Made by a program: the position numbers and the translations under genes
Notes under the pieces: model-generated
The model's input: only the letters and a program-made list of their open reading frames with translations
What the model was told of the DNA's origin: nothing
Databases searched by the model: none
From: Hepsetus odoe
Lineage: Eukaryota > Chordata > Actinopteri > Characiformes > Hepsetidae
Length of the DNA: 64,000 nucleotides
Direction: 5' to 3'
Assembly: GCA_017165825.1 (NCBI GenBank)
Contig: CM029367.1
Span: 20,771,752-20,835,751, forward strand
Shown here: positions 25,047-37,400 of the stretch, in pieces
How positions within the stretch are numbered: position 1 is the stretch's first letter
Layout: every line of letters starts with the position of its first letter

Positions 25047-27007
25047 GTAATTGTATACACTTTGTTGTATCGCCAAAGCATAGACACAGATTGATTTTTT
25101 TTTTTTCTTCCCACTGAGAGTATAAAAATAGTCCACCCTCAAAGGACGTGCCTAGAAAAGAGGGTGTATAAATACATCTTCTCTTTTATTTGCTCTTAAT
25201 CTTGCTAAATTGTATGAGGGTGGGGATAGGCAAGTTCTGCCATGTTATGAAGGATATGCCTATAGCAGACACATAGACATTCACACATACACATACACAT
25301 ACACACACTCACACACCCGCAAATATACAAGGCTTTTTATTAGCTGATGTATTGATGAAAGCGGAGTATGCTTGACAGGTTCTGTGATGTACATTTTAAA
25401 AAATATCATTAATATATATCCTCTATATCTTGTAAATGGTACTGTGTTCATACATTTAGTGTAGCTGTCATACCAAAACATGATTATTGTAAAGTGACTG
25501 ATGTTTTGATATAACATTTTATTTTTTTACAAAAACTGAAAGTCAGAAGCCAATTTACTGAAAAGGAAGTGAGAGTTGCAAAGCATATATTTAAATTGTA
25601 AATCTGTACTAAACAGAGATTCACATGTTCCAGCTGGCATGTATCTGACACTTACGTACACTTACGTATATGCGTAAATGTGTATGAAGAATTTTTAGGT
25701 CCAGTTTGTGTTACCAAAGGTGATGATGTGTTCATTACTGCCTGATGTGTTGGCTGAGGCAGTATAGGTCGAGTGGACAGTGAGCTGTGCTTGCCTCTGG
25801 ACACCATGTGCTGGCCCACATGGTCACAGGCAGCAGCACCTTACTGATCACCAGCAGCTTTTATGATAATTAGTCTGATAATTAGATTGTCACTTGCACT
25901 TGACATGTATCCCGCAGGGTAAAGCTGGCCCACCTCTTTCTCTTTCTCCCTCCCTTGCTTTTGCCTTCTCTGTCCTCAAACAGTCACGCTCACATCACTA
26001 GTATATGAAAATGTATAGCTGGAGATGAATCATTGTACAGTATTGTAACCAATTAGCAGATGAACTGCTTTACTGAACAAATTGATATTTTTATTTAACT
26101 TTATTACGTCTGCCACCAGCAATCATATTAGCAATTATCTAGTCTACCTATTACTTTGATGATAATTGAATAATCATGGGAAATTAAAAAATGATACAAA
26201 CAGACTTGAACCAAAATAAATCATGCATAACCTTAGCTTTCCTATGTTATGCATAAAAATGGGGATGAGCCACATAACTCAGCCACTGTTTTTACTGTAG
26301 GAAAGATCAGATAGATAATGAGAACGCTTTGCAGTAAGAGTATTCTTATAAAAGATTTCTGCATGTTTTCTAATTTAAGATGACACTAATAGTTATTAAT
26401 CAGTCCACTTAATCTGATATATCAGGCCAGTGTTTTGTTATTGATTGAATTAGTACCAATAAATGCATTCTAAAGCATTTGTATACCCTTTTAAAAGAGT
26501 AGTCTTAGGATGCCATAATAATGCATGTCATAATTTTGCAAATTGCTAAATAAGTAATTCTGATTCTTTAGAAGGTGATGCATGAGCAATGGTTTTAAAG
26601 CATGAAATGAGTATTTAATAATTATGACAGATCTTTCATTAGATCCTTAACTCTTCTCTTATGTGAACAAATGTTCTGGAACCTCTGCTTTGGCATTTAT
26701 GATGGACCATTCTCCTTATATGTACACTGTCCTGCATTTAATATTATGCTTCTGTAAATTTATGATCTGGGAGTCATAATGCATAGGATTAATGAATATG
26801 TTTTGCCTTTGGCCATCACACACTCTCACACACACATAGTCATTCAAACTTTAGATGGTGTCCTAGTTTTTGTGTCCAGAAATGGCTAATGTTGCTGCCT
26901 TTACTCCCCTGAGATGACTTTAAAGCAAGTATCTAATTGCCTCTAGAGGTTAGTTAAAAAGCTTTGAAGTGATTTCCACATTACTGTGCCAGATTAGAAA
27001 ATCACAA

Positions 27008-27135
27008 TACCTGCATCGGTGGCCCAGTGGTTAGGGAGTTGCCCCTGCGTTGGAAGATTGTGCGTTCAATTCCCTCACCAGTAGGTTGCCCTGAGTTTCC
27101 CTTGAGCAAGGTACTGTCACTGTTAATGAAGTTTT
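27008..27135 (+). repeat. SINE fragment, plus strand
   Basis: Begins tgcatcggtggcccagtggt and continues cagtaggttgccctgagttt and cttgagcaaggtactg. Lies head to tail-side of the next SINE, which is inverted. Confidence 0.65.
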
Positions 27136-27157
27136 TTGTGTGATCTGCATATAACAG

Positions 27158-27391
27158 TCAGTCATTTTCTGCCGATTGTCCCAAACGGGGTCGTTGGAGT
27201 CCATCCCAGCTCACACAGGGCAAAGGACGGGAACACACCCTGGACAGGTCGCCAGCCCATCACAGGGAGGAGCTTGACAGGGATAGCACCTTGCTCAAGG
27301 GTACCTCAGGCTAACCTATTGGGAAGGGGTTTGAAACCCCAATCCTCCGATCATGCAGCCAACGCCCTAACCGCTAGGCCACCGCTGCCCC
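27158..27391 (-). repeat. tRNA-derived SINE, minus strand, exact target-site duplication
   Basis: Flanked by the 13-base direct repeat ctgcatataacag at 27145-27157 and 27392-27404. The identical duplication suggests a fairly recent insertion. Minus-strand head ggggcagcggtggcctagcg, B-box-like ggtttcaaacccc. Confidence 0.8.
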
Positions 27392-30300
27392 CTGCATATA
27401 ACAGCAAACACCAATTCATTTTCAAATAAAATATATTAATGAACTAATATCTAATAAGTTTTTTGTGATGTAATGCAGTACACTCATAGTGAAGAATGCA
27501 CACATAGCTATGGGCATGCAGTGTGTTTGTGATGGGGTTGGTAGTAGAGTCTTCCCTAATCCATGTACGTAGGCTCAGGGCCCATGCCTGACAGCTGGGG
27601 GATTCTACTGCTGATTTACTTTAGATTAGTTTGGAGCACTGCCAGGCCTGTTCAATCAGGATGTAATGCCTTTCCACTGTCCATGGCCATGACCTGCACC
27701 TCCTGCCCTGCTCTACTTCAATACGTCCAGTCCTCTTCCAAACTACATCCTCAGAAGGTGCTGTTTTTCCTCGTCCTGTGTGGGCTTTTTTGTTGTTTTT
27801 GTGTTTTGTTATATTGGGATTACGTGGCATTGTGTATAAAGCATGATTATTTTAAACATTCCACATACAAACTCCTTTCCCTTACTAAAAATGCATTTAA
27901 AACCATCCATTCAAAACATGTTTAGGGTTAAATCAAAACTTAAAAAAAAAACTAAAAAAGGAACCTTGCTTTGGCCATTTTGTTTTTAAAAAGAGATGTT
28001 CAATAATCCAATACAGGACAGCGGGGTCGAGAGGATGGTGAAGTCAGAACTATCAAAAAATGCAACTCCAGTTTTTTGATCTGATTAATTTCCTCCACAC
28101 AAGGGAGATGTTCTCTAAGTTGATTTATGTTTAAACATGGTCACATATTGACCACAATAGAAGGATACTGATCTGACAGAATAAGAAAGGCCTGAACAAC
28201 ACCTAGAAGATGAGGAGAAATCATTTGTCAAAAAGATCAGAAATAATTGTTTCTAAAAAAATTTTATTTGTTCTAAAGGTGAATGCGTCTTTTGGTCATA
28301 AGTGAACAATGTCTTCCTACTTTGATTGACCAGATTGTTTAGCCAGTTTCCTTCAACCACTTACAGTACAAGGTGTTGACCTGTTTTGTGATTAAATATA
28401 TACTGTGCACATTTACATTTAGTTTTGTGTGTATTGGTATAAGAATAGCCTACAAGACTACTGGGTAAATAAACACTTTTGAAAAAAAATTGAGAATGAT
28501 GCTGAGGCTGGGACTGTCCCAGGAAATCTGGTGTCTAGCAATCTCCACATACACACACAAAGCAAGATGACTGCCAAGCAAATCACCTTATTTTAGTCTG
28601 AAGAATTTCTAGAGTAGTATATTGGTAAGAGAGATGGGGCTGCAGGCTAATACTAAATCAAGATGCTCTATATTTGTTCTGTAGCAAATATTATTAATAA
28701 TTGGATTATATGGAAGGTCATGTTTTACACTGGAATTCGACAACCTCTGATGCAATCAATTTAGGAACAGCTTTAACATGTCAGCCAGTATCTTCCGATT
28801 GTCATCTTTGGTTGGGTGGTAGCATATTTGCCCTTTGCCTTTACTGTTTAGAGGCAGTTTAATGAAGCTTGTCTTCCTCTACCCTTACAAGTTGTACAGC
28901 TCGTGCTGTATATAATGTGAATATGATGTTAGAAAGAGGATGGTATAGGAGAAACTAGGACAGCAGTTTTGGTAGCAGGTGGCATATGTGAACACTCTGA
29001 TATCCTGCTTGAACCACAGAGTGCGTTTGGTTGGCACAGACATCGGCAGCAGAAGGCTGTGTGTGTTTGTGTATGTGAAAATACGTGTCCCCCTGTGTAT
29101 GTGTGTGTATTGCTTTGGCATTGTGTTCATGAGGCCAAAGGACGTCTTTACTCACCAAAGCTATGCAGCGAGCTGGGGAATTGTTTTGCGGCTTCCTGAT
29201 GGCGCTGGTTGGGTGTTTGCCTGGATAAATATAGCCGTGTTTATGCCCCCCACCACCACCACCACCAACCCCAACACTTTAATCAAAAGCAATCTGGAGG
29301 AGGAGAGAACTTGAAAAAAAGAGGGAAAATATGGAATGTGCCAAGGTTTTTTGTGTTCTCTTTCCATCAGTTTCCTCCTGAAGGAATCAGCAGGGACTGA
29401 GTGAGGATATGGGGGAGGGTGATGGATAGAGCTGCTAATGCCTATGAAAACAGGACCTGGACTGCCATGACTCTCATCATGGCTCTTGCAGCTGTCCCCA
29501 CAGAGAAGACAGTCAATGCTTGTGCTTTATGGCCATATGATTCTATCTTGCAGGCCTGATGACTCTGTATCCCTGTTTGAACAGCAACCACACTAAGTCA
29601 GTCAACATTAATGCCTTATATTTTATCATTTTTTCTTATTATTGTTAATGTTTCCTGTGTAACGGGACAGTACATCGTATCTCGATATATAAGCAGGGTT
29701 GAGTACTTCAGGTGCTGAAAACAAATGACATGGTTACATCTGAAATTAGTAAAAAAAAAATCCATTTGAATTGTGATTGCTTTAACATTACTTCATAATC
29801 AAACATTGACAAAATTGCACCTTATATTAAGAAATGTTCCATAAATATTATTTTTTCGTAAATCATCTTTATAAATCAAAAACAAACAATAGTAAAGGCA
29901 CCATTAACAAAACTGGCAACCTGGCAAATACACTCATGAACGTATATGCACAGATATACACAGTTTCCTTCGTTTAAAGAGTCTTTGCAGTGACAGAAAT
30001 TCTATTTATGGCTTGTACATATTGCACTGAATATAGACGTTTTTGTTTTGCACATTTCTGAATTTAAAGTAAGGGTGATATTGATTGGAAGGCTATTGTG
30101 GAGAAAGTAATGCGGCTTGAACTTTCCTTCTTAATTCAACACCATTCTTGTTTCTGTACTACAAAGTGAAGCACTTTTCTAAAATACTGTATAGAAAATA
30201 AAAATCAAATAATGTAAGATGCACTTTAAAGGAATTAAAACCATGGATTACTGTTACTTGATGTAATTCATTTATATCCACACCTGGATACGGAGTATTA

Positions 30301-31019
30301 AATAAAAAGTTTTCTTAACACACCTGGGAACCAGTGGGCTGATCAGGGTATGTGTGTATTGTCATCTCATGTCATAGTACAGCATTTCATGACACTTTCT
30401 GTTGGATGTGAATTACCCAAGCAGTTGCAAAGATTAAAGCAAATGTGTGACATCAATGTGTACATGATCCTATAATTTTCAGTGCCCCAAAGTAAAAACA
30501 TATTCCATCTTTATTGACTTGCTGGACTTTATTGATTGAGAGCTGGACTAGAAACTGTAACAAATTCACAGCTCTAGCTATAAGACAAATGCTGCAAATG
30601 TTTTTCAGAAGGAATTGCTAATATTAAATCCCATTTTAAACATGTTGTTGAAAAGCACACATGGCTTGACATTTAGTATGTTCTTTTGACAAAAAAAAAA
30701 AAGATTTTCCATTAATGGCTTGAGCACTTTGTACATTTTTATGATTAAATTACAGAATTTACAGTGCAAGTTGTACAAACTTACTTTTGAATAGTGCAGT
30801 TTTTGACTGTGTGCACAGATCATGTGAAAATGGCTTTTCTTTCAGCTGAAAACCCCCTTATACCATTTACATTCTTATTTATTCTGCTTTAATAAAAAAT
30901 TTATTTATATTTGAAATTCAGTTTCTTGACGTGACTTCTGACTCCATTATGGTGATTAAGCTCACAATACTGTAATATATTCTATGCTCACCATCCTTAA
31001 AGTGCTCTCCTCTCTGCAG

Positions 31020-31327
31020 GTAATGTGGGTATGTAATCAGTGTCGTAAGCAGCAGGACATCCTTACTAAATCAGGGGAGTGGTTTCCAGGACAGGGGCCA
31101 AAGTCAAAGTCGGCAGGGCTTGGGACAGCAGTGAGTGACCCAGCCATGTGTGGAGGCCCAACAGGAGACAAGAAGGTACGCTCCAGATCTCAGATCCCCC
31201 TTGATTCTTCTGCCTCTACTGCCCATGACAGCCAGCTGCCTGCCTCCACTAATCCCAGCAAAGGCCCTGTTGCTGGACAGGCCGACATGCCTTCATCACG
31301 TTCCCGCAGTGAACCTCCACGAGACAG
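31020..31327 (+). CDS. rims1: rims1 exon: end of zinc finger (CNQC, SGEWF) and start of linker
   Basis: Reads VMWVCNQCRKQQDILTKSGE then WFPGQGP, giving the last CxxC pair and the SGxWF motif that in RIM and rabphilin contacts Rab3. The central residue is Glu here; I recall SGAWF in mammals. A low-complexity Ser/Pro/Ala stretch follows and ends SRSRSEPPRDR, a RIM1-like motif. The acceptor is tctctgcag and the donor gtactc. The exon runs from phase 0 to phase 2 and joins the next exon to make DRKKQS. Confidence 0.95.
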
Positions 31328-31640
31328 GTACTCAGGCCTCACCTTCCTACTGTAGTACTGAGATTGCAACTTATTATTATTTTTTAAATGATTTTAAACA
31401 TTGTTTTTGATTAATATGTTATTATCTTGTGATTTTTTTAGATATGTGTATATATAACATAAAACATTTTTAACATCTCTGGGACATTTGGACTATTGAA
31501 GTCTTTTTAGTTTTTGTACAATATTTGATCAATTATGTGTAAAGCTAGAACTGGAACAGGACACTTCTTTTTGTTGCAAAAATTGTCTTACAGTGTTTGT
31601 TTACTAATTTATGTTACTGGTAGTTTCTGTAAGCTAGTGG

Positions 31641-31840
31641 GGTGCTGGTGGTCTAGTGGTAGGATACTTGCCTATGGCTTTATGGACCAAGTGGTCACAG
31701 GTTTAAATCCCACCCCTAGCACTACCACCATTGGGTTCCTGTGCAAGACCCTTAACCCTGAGTTGCTCCAGGGGGTTTAGGATGTAATTAGGATGTGTAA
31801 GTCGCTGGATAAGAGCGTCTGCTAAATGCCGTAAATGTTG
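31641..31840 (+). repeat. tRNA-derived SINE with GCGTCTGCTAAATG tail
   Basis: Head ggtgctggtggtctagtggt, B-box-like aggtttaaatcccaccc, and tail gtcgctggataagagcgtct then gctaaatgccgtaaatg, a 3' end common among teleost SINEs. Confidence 0.75.
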
Positions 31841-32256
31841 TATGTAACAATAACTACTTATGGACCAATTAGCTTATTACAGCTTATTTAATAGCTGTCT
31901 CACATGTAGACAGCATTCTGTTGAGCAGTACCATGCTGTATGTAGTTCTGAGATTTAAAGGGGTTTTTAGCATTAGCAAGTACTAACTACCTCATTACTG
32001 TTAGGTAATTGCATAGAATGAGATTCATTATGTTATTTTAAGTAAACCTTTTAAATAATCAGGACTACTAGCATAAGCACACTGTGTTGGATTTGTTTCC
32101 TTTGTAGTAATAAGTTGGTCATTTAATGGGTTAAGCAATTGCTGACAGTACAATGGTATATAGAAATAAAAAAGGCATTACATCTGTTTAAGTAATTACA
32201 TCTGAGTAACAGTCTTAAGATTTGCTGATCTCTGATCTTTTTTTTCTCTCTCTCAG

Positions 32257-33140
32257 GAAAAAGCAGTCAGCAACCCAAGATCAGAATGGCAAAGCTGGGC
32301 CAAGAGGTGAGAGACGTCGGGGGCTGCCCAAACTCCAGTCCCAGACTTCAGAAGAGCGAGATGCTGGTGACCGTCGCAGGGAGGGCAGACGATTAGTCAA
32401 GGCACGATCACAAGAGCGAAGTAATGCTGAGCTGGAGAGGAGTGGTGTAGGAGAACCCAAAAGAACAGAAAGCGAACGCAGGCCACCTCTAGAGGAGTAC
32501 AGAGGTGAGCCTGCTGCAGCACGGCACACAGCCAAGCCCCAGCCTGGGGAGCAGGAGGGTCATCCTAAAGCTTCCCGGATTAGACAACCTGAGGGGGGTA
32601 AGGCTGAAAAGGAGGCTGGGGAGGTGAACAACGTTGGTAGGGTGGGCCTTAGGTGGTCAGAGGAGCGACAGGCCTCATTAGAGGGCCAACAACAAGCTTA
32701 TGTAGGGGAGAGGACCGTGGGGAATATTGGGGGACAGGGAGGGCCTGCTATGCAAACTCTTCCCTCTAAAACGAACCACACCCCATCAGCCCAGCCGCCG
32801 GCCCCAGGGTTCCGAGTGGGCCCTGCTATGCCTACCGGCACCCCTGAGCTCAGGGAGCCTCCAGAATGGGGCAGGAAACTTCAGCCGAGCCACCTGGAGC
32901 CTGGCTCTGCTGCCATGGTCCGTAAGTCCAAGCGTGAAAAGGCTGAAAGTATGCTGCGCAACGACTCACTCAGCTCAGACCAGTCTGAGTCCCTGCGGCC
33001 TCCTCCGCCCCGGCCTTACAAGACCAAGCGCGGGAGCAACAAGCGGCAAACGTCAGTCAGCAGTTCGGAGGAAGAGGGTGGTTCCACACCTGAGTACACC
33101 AGCTGTGAGGATGTGGAGATCGAGAGCATCAGTGAAAGAG
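32257..33140 (+). CDS. rims1: rims1 long exon: basic linker between zinc finger and PDZ
   Basis: This 884-base exon is the largest in the window. It encodes a charged, low-complexity linker rich in Arg, Glu, Gln and Pro. Only its last third is clearly conserved with mammalian RIM1: KREKAESMLRNDSLSSDQSE, a poly-Pro stretch with Lys/Arg, SVSSSEEEGGSTPEYTSCED and VEIES. The middle part shows only weak likeness to the mammalian segment, and I see no counterpart of RRHSDV. The acceptor is ctctctcag and the donor gtgggc. The exon enters completing AG|G and leaves in phase 1 to make SERG. Confidence 0.95.
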
Positions 33141-33371
33141 GTGGGCTAAGCTGAGCATTTTCCAACATGTGTAGTACTCACAAACACATGCATATTGTTG
33201 TTTTTAATAGTATACCTTTACTGTAGTTACTCACTTATCACTTATCGGATTGACTGGAAGTCTTAATTAATTAATAGATTAAAGTGTACCAATCATGCTT
33301 AAACTTGGCCTGGCTTTTCCTAAACTTAAGGCCAGACTGACAGATGTATAGTTTTGCTAAGAATAAGTTGT

Positions 33372-33414
<43 letters not shown>
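33372..33414. repeat. (GT)n microsatellite
   Basis: About 21 GT units. Confidence 0.95.
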
Positions 33415-33415
<1 letters not shown>

Positions 33416-33560
33416 CATATGTGCGCCAATGAGCTAAACCAATAAGGGGCATAAGAGGAGAGGGTGGGCTCATGGTAGCATGCTCTTTGGCGTACAAAGT
33501 GGTTGAACAAAGACTTAAAAGGTCAGTGTATTAACACAAGCTGGAGATGAAATGTAAACA

Positions 33561-33562
<2 letters not shown>

Positions 33563-33601
<39 letters not shown>
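33563..33601. repeat. (GA)n microsatellite
   Basis: About 19 GA units. Confidence 0.95.
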
Positions 33602-33605
<4 letters not shown>

Positions 33606-34245
33606 GAATGAGCAGTACTCCAACTCATTCTTATTTTTGTAGCAGGACTTAATCAGACTGAGATCTTTCATTTACACTGCAGGTAAGAGGCCTGATAACA
33701 ACACAGGATATGAATTGAGAACCACTGATGCCAAAGATTTTCATTAGCTTGTGTATCAGTCTTACTTTTTACTACATGGATATGTTATTCACATGTCAGC
33801 TTGTACAAGCCATTGTGCTACTTTCTGGCATTATGAATATTTATATTTTTGTAACTAAAAGTAATAGCTAGAATTTTGAAATATCAATATTGTCATTACA
33901 GTGTGTAGTTTAACTAATATGTGTAACTATTGGAGGCCTTCTAGATACATGCAAATGTTTCCACTATTTGTACAGGGGTGCGGGTAGTAACTGTCATATG
34001 GCAGCATTCGTTTTCGTATGGTGACATCTCCTGGCAGACAGGCAGATGAGAGGGCATCTGGGTCAGGGGAATATAATATTAAGCAGCTGTGAAATAAGCT
34101 CATCCATTCCTCATTTTCCAATCTTTTTTTATATATTTTTAAAATAATTTATTTCATTTTTTGAGACAAGTAATACTCATGATCTCACAACTGAGTGCTT
34201 TTCTGTGAATGGATTGTCTGATGCTGTTAGGATAATCTACAAATA

Positions 34246-34250
<5 letters not shown>

Positions 34251-34308
<58 letters not shown>
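34251..34308. repeat. (GT)n microsatellite
   Basis: About 29 GT units in the intron before the exon at 35470. Confidence 0.95.
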
Positions 34309-34311
<3 letters not shown>

Positions 34312-35069
34312 TGAGTGAGCGTGTGTTTTAGAAACTTTTTTAGGGCAACACTTTCCAGAATAGAACTGGGTTACTTAGTGAAGTAGTGGATCTTTAAAGA
34401 AAGATGCATTGCATTCTGTATAGTTTTTAGCTTCTGACATACTTGAAAGTAAGTCATGTAGGTCTTGCTTTTCCATAGAGCTTTTCCTCATTTTCTTTCC
34501 TTTGCCTCATCACCTGAATTCTTCACACGGCCCATAATACAAGATGAGTTACAGCATCTTGCTGAAAGAAAAAGGAGATAAGAGCAAGCTTAATAAATAT
34601 GTCCGCTATGCATTGTTTTTTTTGTGCAACATGAGAACTGTTAAAGCAGCAACAACCTAATGGTATAAGATAAGTTTATGTAAATACGAATGACACACAG
34701 ATGTGCCAATAAAACACTGTCAGATTGCTTAGTGCACATATTTACAGCTTTATATCTGATAACAAATATCATATTTGTCATATTTATTATCTGACAGTGA
34801 TGAACTCTATTTGTTATTAGTCATTTCTTAGTGATTTTGATTTTGTAAACAAGGTTCCAGAGTGTAGCTGTATCATGATTTCATTGCTCCACTGCCATGT
34901 GTCATGCCCATCTTTCCTGATCGCCTTTGGCATTTGAGATGTCCCATGTGCTTAGGAATAAGCAGAAAACGGACAGTCCAGGGGCACACATGCGCACATG
35001 GTGCCTCTCCATAAAACATGCCAAGAGTAAATATGAGGCCAACGTCATGGAAAGTTCTGACACTGCCAC

Positions 35070-35111
<42 letters not shown>

Positions 35112-35469
35112 GTTGTGTGAAGGGGGGTGTGGCATTGTATGTCATCAAGCCTCCTCTGCCAGGAGACTAAATGAAGCTCTTAGGCACTGTGCAAATAGAA
35201 GCCACATTAATCCCCATCCATGCCCTCGTCCTGCAGGGCAAAATGAGCGGGCCATGCTTTAGGGTGACAGCTTGGCAGAGTGTGAGCCTCCGGAGCCCAA
35301 ATGTTCAATAAACGGAGTGCTGCGAGTGTAAACAACAGGTTTGGGGAGTGTGTTCTGGCTAGCATAAAGCAGCAACTCATCAGGCAGAGAGCAGTGTGTT
35401 TGTGTTGCTCTCTGCACTCGGTAGCCTCACTCCCGCTCACCCCACCTTCCCCCTTCCTCTGTTTTCCAG

Positions 35470-35510
35470 GGGACTGGGAGTGCTATCCTCTGGACCCCAC
35501 TGTATGGCAT
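35470..35510 (+). CDS. rims1: rims1 exon: GDWECYPLDPTVWH
   Basis: A 41-base exon encoding GDWECYPLDPTVWH, the counterpart of the mammalian RIM1 GDLDYYWLDPATWH segment just before the PDZ domain. The acceptor is gttttccag and the donor gtaagt. It completes a phase 1 codon and ends in phase 0. I recall RIM2 having a different sequence here, so this exon supports RIM1. Confidence 0.9.
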
Positions 35511-35758
35511 GTAAGTATCCCCAGTACATTAGTTTAACTGCTCTGTGGTGTTGATTGCAATTTGCTGACAAATGACAAAATTACTGTAGTGCAAATCAAT
35601 CAATCAAGCAATCAATAAATAAATCAATTTATTAATCAGTGTTCAGTAATATTAGACCGATTTGGCATCAGCCTAAGACTTTTACTCAAGTGTTTTTTCG
35701 TGATTCTACTCAACTGATGTGGACAGGGGTACAGTGGTCCACGTCACATGTCCTCATA

Positions 35759-35797
<39 letters not shown>

Positions 35798-35899
35798 CGT
35801 GCATGTGTGTGCATGTATGTGGGAAGGTGAGGTGAGGGTTAGATGTAATGACAGACTTTCCCCTCTGATGGGATTAAATCACTGCCTTGTTCTCTCCAG

Positions 35900-36010
35900 C
35901 ATCCGGTTACGTGGCAGCCCTCCAAGGAAGGTGATCATTTAATCGGTCGGATCACTCTGAGCAAGCGCACGGCCATGCCCAAAGAGGCAGGAGCACCGCT
36001 GGGTCTAAAG
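35900..36010 (+). CDS. rims1: rims1 exon: PDZ domain start
   Basis: Encodes HPVTWQPSKEGDHLIGRITL then the basic SKR segment and PLGLK. This is the first beta strand of the RIM PDZ domain and the start of its carboxylate-binding loop. The RIM PDZ binds the C-termini of N- and P/Q-type Ca2+ channels and ELKS. The exon is 111 bases, phase 0 at both ends, with acceptor ttctctccag and donor gttagg. A GT microsatellite lies just upstream near 35760. Confidence 0.95.
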
Positions 36011-36257
36011 GTTAGGAGACACACGTGGTTTTAACACCAATTACACTGTTTCACTCACACGGGTCCACTAACTCAAACATTTCCTGTTTATAAAATTGCC
36101 AAATCAAAAAAGCAAACAATCATGGTCAGTGCACATCCTTATCTCAGAAGTAGAAACCTTGCAGGAAAAGTAAAATGTAATTTTTACTGTATTCTGTTCT
36201 TTTGACACCCCAGTTCTTGTGCTTTCTATTCAGTTGTACCATACTGCTTGTGTGCAG

Positions 36258-36357
36258 GTGGTAGGGGGAAAGATTACAGAGACGGGGAGACTTGGGGCCT
36301 TCATCACCAAAGTTAAAAAAGGAAGTCTGGCAGATGTGGTGGGCCATTTACGTGCAG
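36258..36357 (+). CDS. rims1: rims1 exon: PDZ domain core
   Basis: Encodes VVGGKITETGRLGAFITKVK then KGSLADVVGHLRAG, the middle of the PDZ fold, very close to mammalian RIM1. The exon starts in phase 0 after tgtgtgcag and ends in phase 1 before gttagt. Confidence 0.95.
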
Positions 36358-36522
36358 GTTAGTTTATTGCTGTTTTATATATACATGTGCACGTAATTAA
36401 AAATGGAGCAAAAGAACACATAGATTTTAGATAGATTGCCCTAATGTTTTCATGTGTCTTCTTCTGAGAAAGAGAACTGTATAGTGTCTTAATTTCACTG
36501 CATAATGTTCTTTGATGCCTAG

Positions 36523-36646
36523 GAGATGAGGTGCTGCAGTGGAATGGTAAATCATTACCGGGATTAACCAAGAAGGAAGTTTACAATATCATTTTGGATT
36601 CCCAAACTGAACCTCAAGTTGAATTAGTTGTTTCAAGGCCCATTGG
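36523..36646 (+). CDS. rims1: rims1 exon: PDZ domain end
   Basis: Encodes DEVLQWNGKSLPGLTKKEVY then NIILDSQTEPQVELVVSRPI, the last helix and strand of the PDZ domain. The acceptor is gatgcctag and the donor gtaagt. Phase 1 in and phase 2 out match the neighbouring exons. Confidence 0.95.
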
Positions 36647-37239
36647 GTAAGTCTTTCATTGCCTTCCTAACATGCTTAATGAAATCTGTTACTTGTAGCC
36701 AAAGTTAGTGTAATTTCAATGGCAGATGACCTATATAATCTTTTTAACACAAATATTTGTCATAACCTATTTAAGAGGAGGTCTGCACTCAAGGCACAAG
36801 TATTCTCAAGAATTCTGGTGTAATTTATGTTCCTATTGTGTTTGGTTTTCACTGTTAGCCATTATATTCTCCTTTGCACTGTCCTCCTACCTCTTTAAAA
36901 AGATGTATTCATTGATTTCTTTCCAAACACTTGGGAAGGGTGTATAAATCTTACCAGTAAGTAAAACAAACTCTGTGAGATTTTCATCCCCCACCTCTCT
37001 TCCCATTTGCTTCTGTCGATTTCCCCATGGAAAAGCACAGTCCTTAAAGACAGAAGCTGTGCACCATTCTGCATATGCTTCCTAATTACTCCTTGTGTTT
37101 ATCAGCTGATCCTACAAAGTTTGGTTCAAATTTTGCTGCGCATCATTTCAGAATATATGAAGATATATTCTTCAGCGATAAAGAGATATTTGTGTGAGTG
37201 CAAGGATGTAATAATATGTGATTTGTTTTTCTTTTCCAG

Positions 37240-37286
37240 TGATATACCTAGAATACCAGAAACATCACACCCTCCATTAGAATCAA
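37240..37286 (+). CDS. rims1: rims1 exon: GDIPRIPETSHPPLES
   Basis: A 47-base exon encoding the conserved segment after the PDZ domain, nearly identical to mammalian RIM1 GDIPRIPESSHPPLES. The acceptor is cttttccag and the donor gtaagt. It ends in phase 1. Confidence 0.95.
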
Positions 37287-37400
37287 GTAAGTACTTAGTC
37301 AAACATGATGTTCTGGAGTTACTGCAGTTTTCTTTGTATTCAGATTAGCAGGGTGTCAGTTGTAATTTTAGTGGTGCTTCTTTTCTGTGTGCTTCTACAG

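Larger units (their letters stand above)
19603..31019 (+). other. Introns within the zinc-finger coding region
   Basis: About 11.4 kb separates the third and fourth CxxC pairs. Besides the microexons at 21534, 22053 and 24911, I see microsatellites, a SINE pair near 27 kb and AT-rich unique sequence. No other exon or gene was recognised on either strand. Confidence 0.7.
33141..35469 (+). other. Intron with GT and GA microsatellites
   Basis: Holds (GT)n near 33372-33414, 34251-34308 and 35074-35109 and (GA)n near 33563-33601. The rest is AT-rich with no recognisable coding sequence. Confidence 0.7.
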
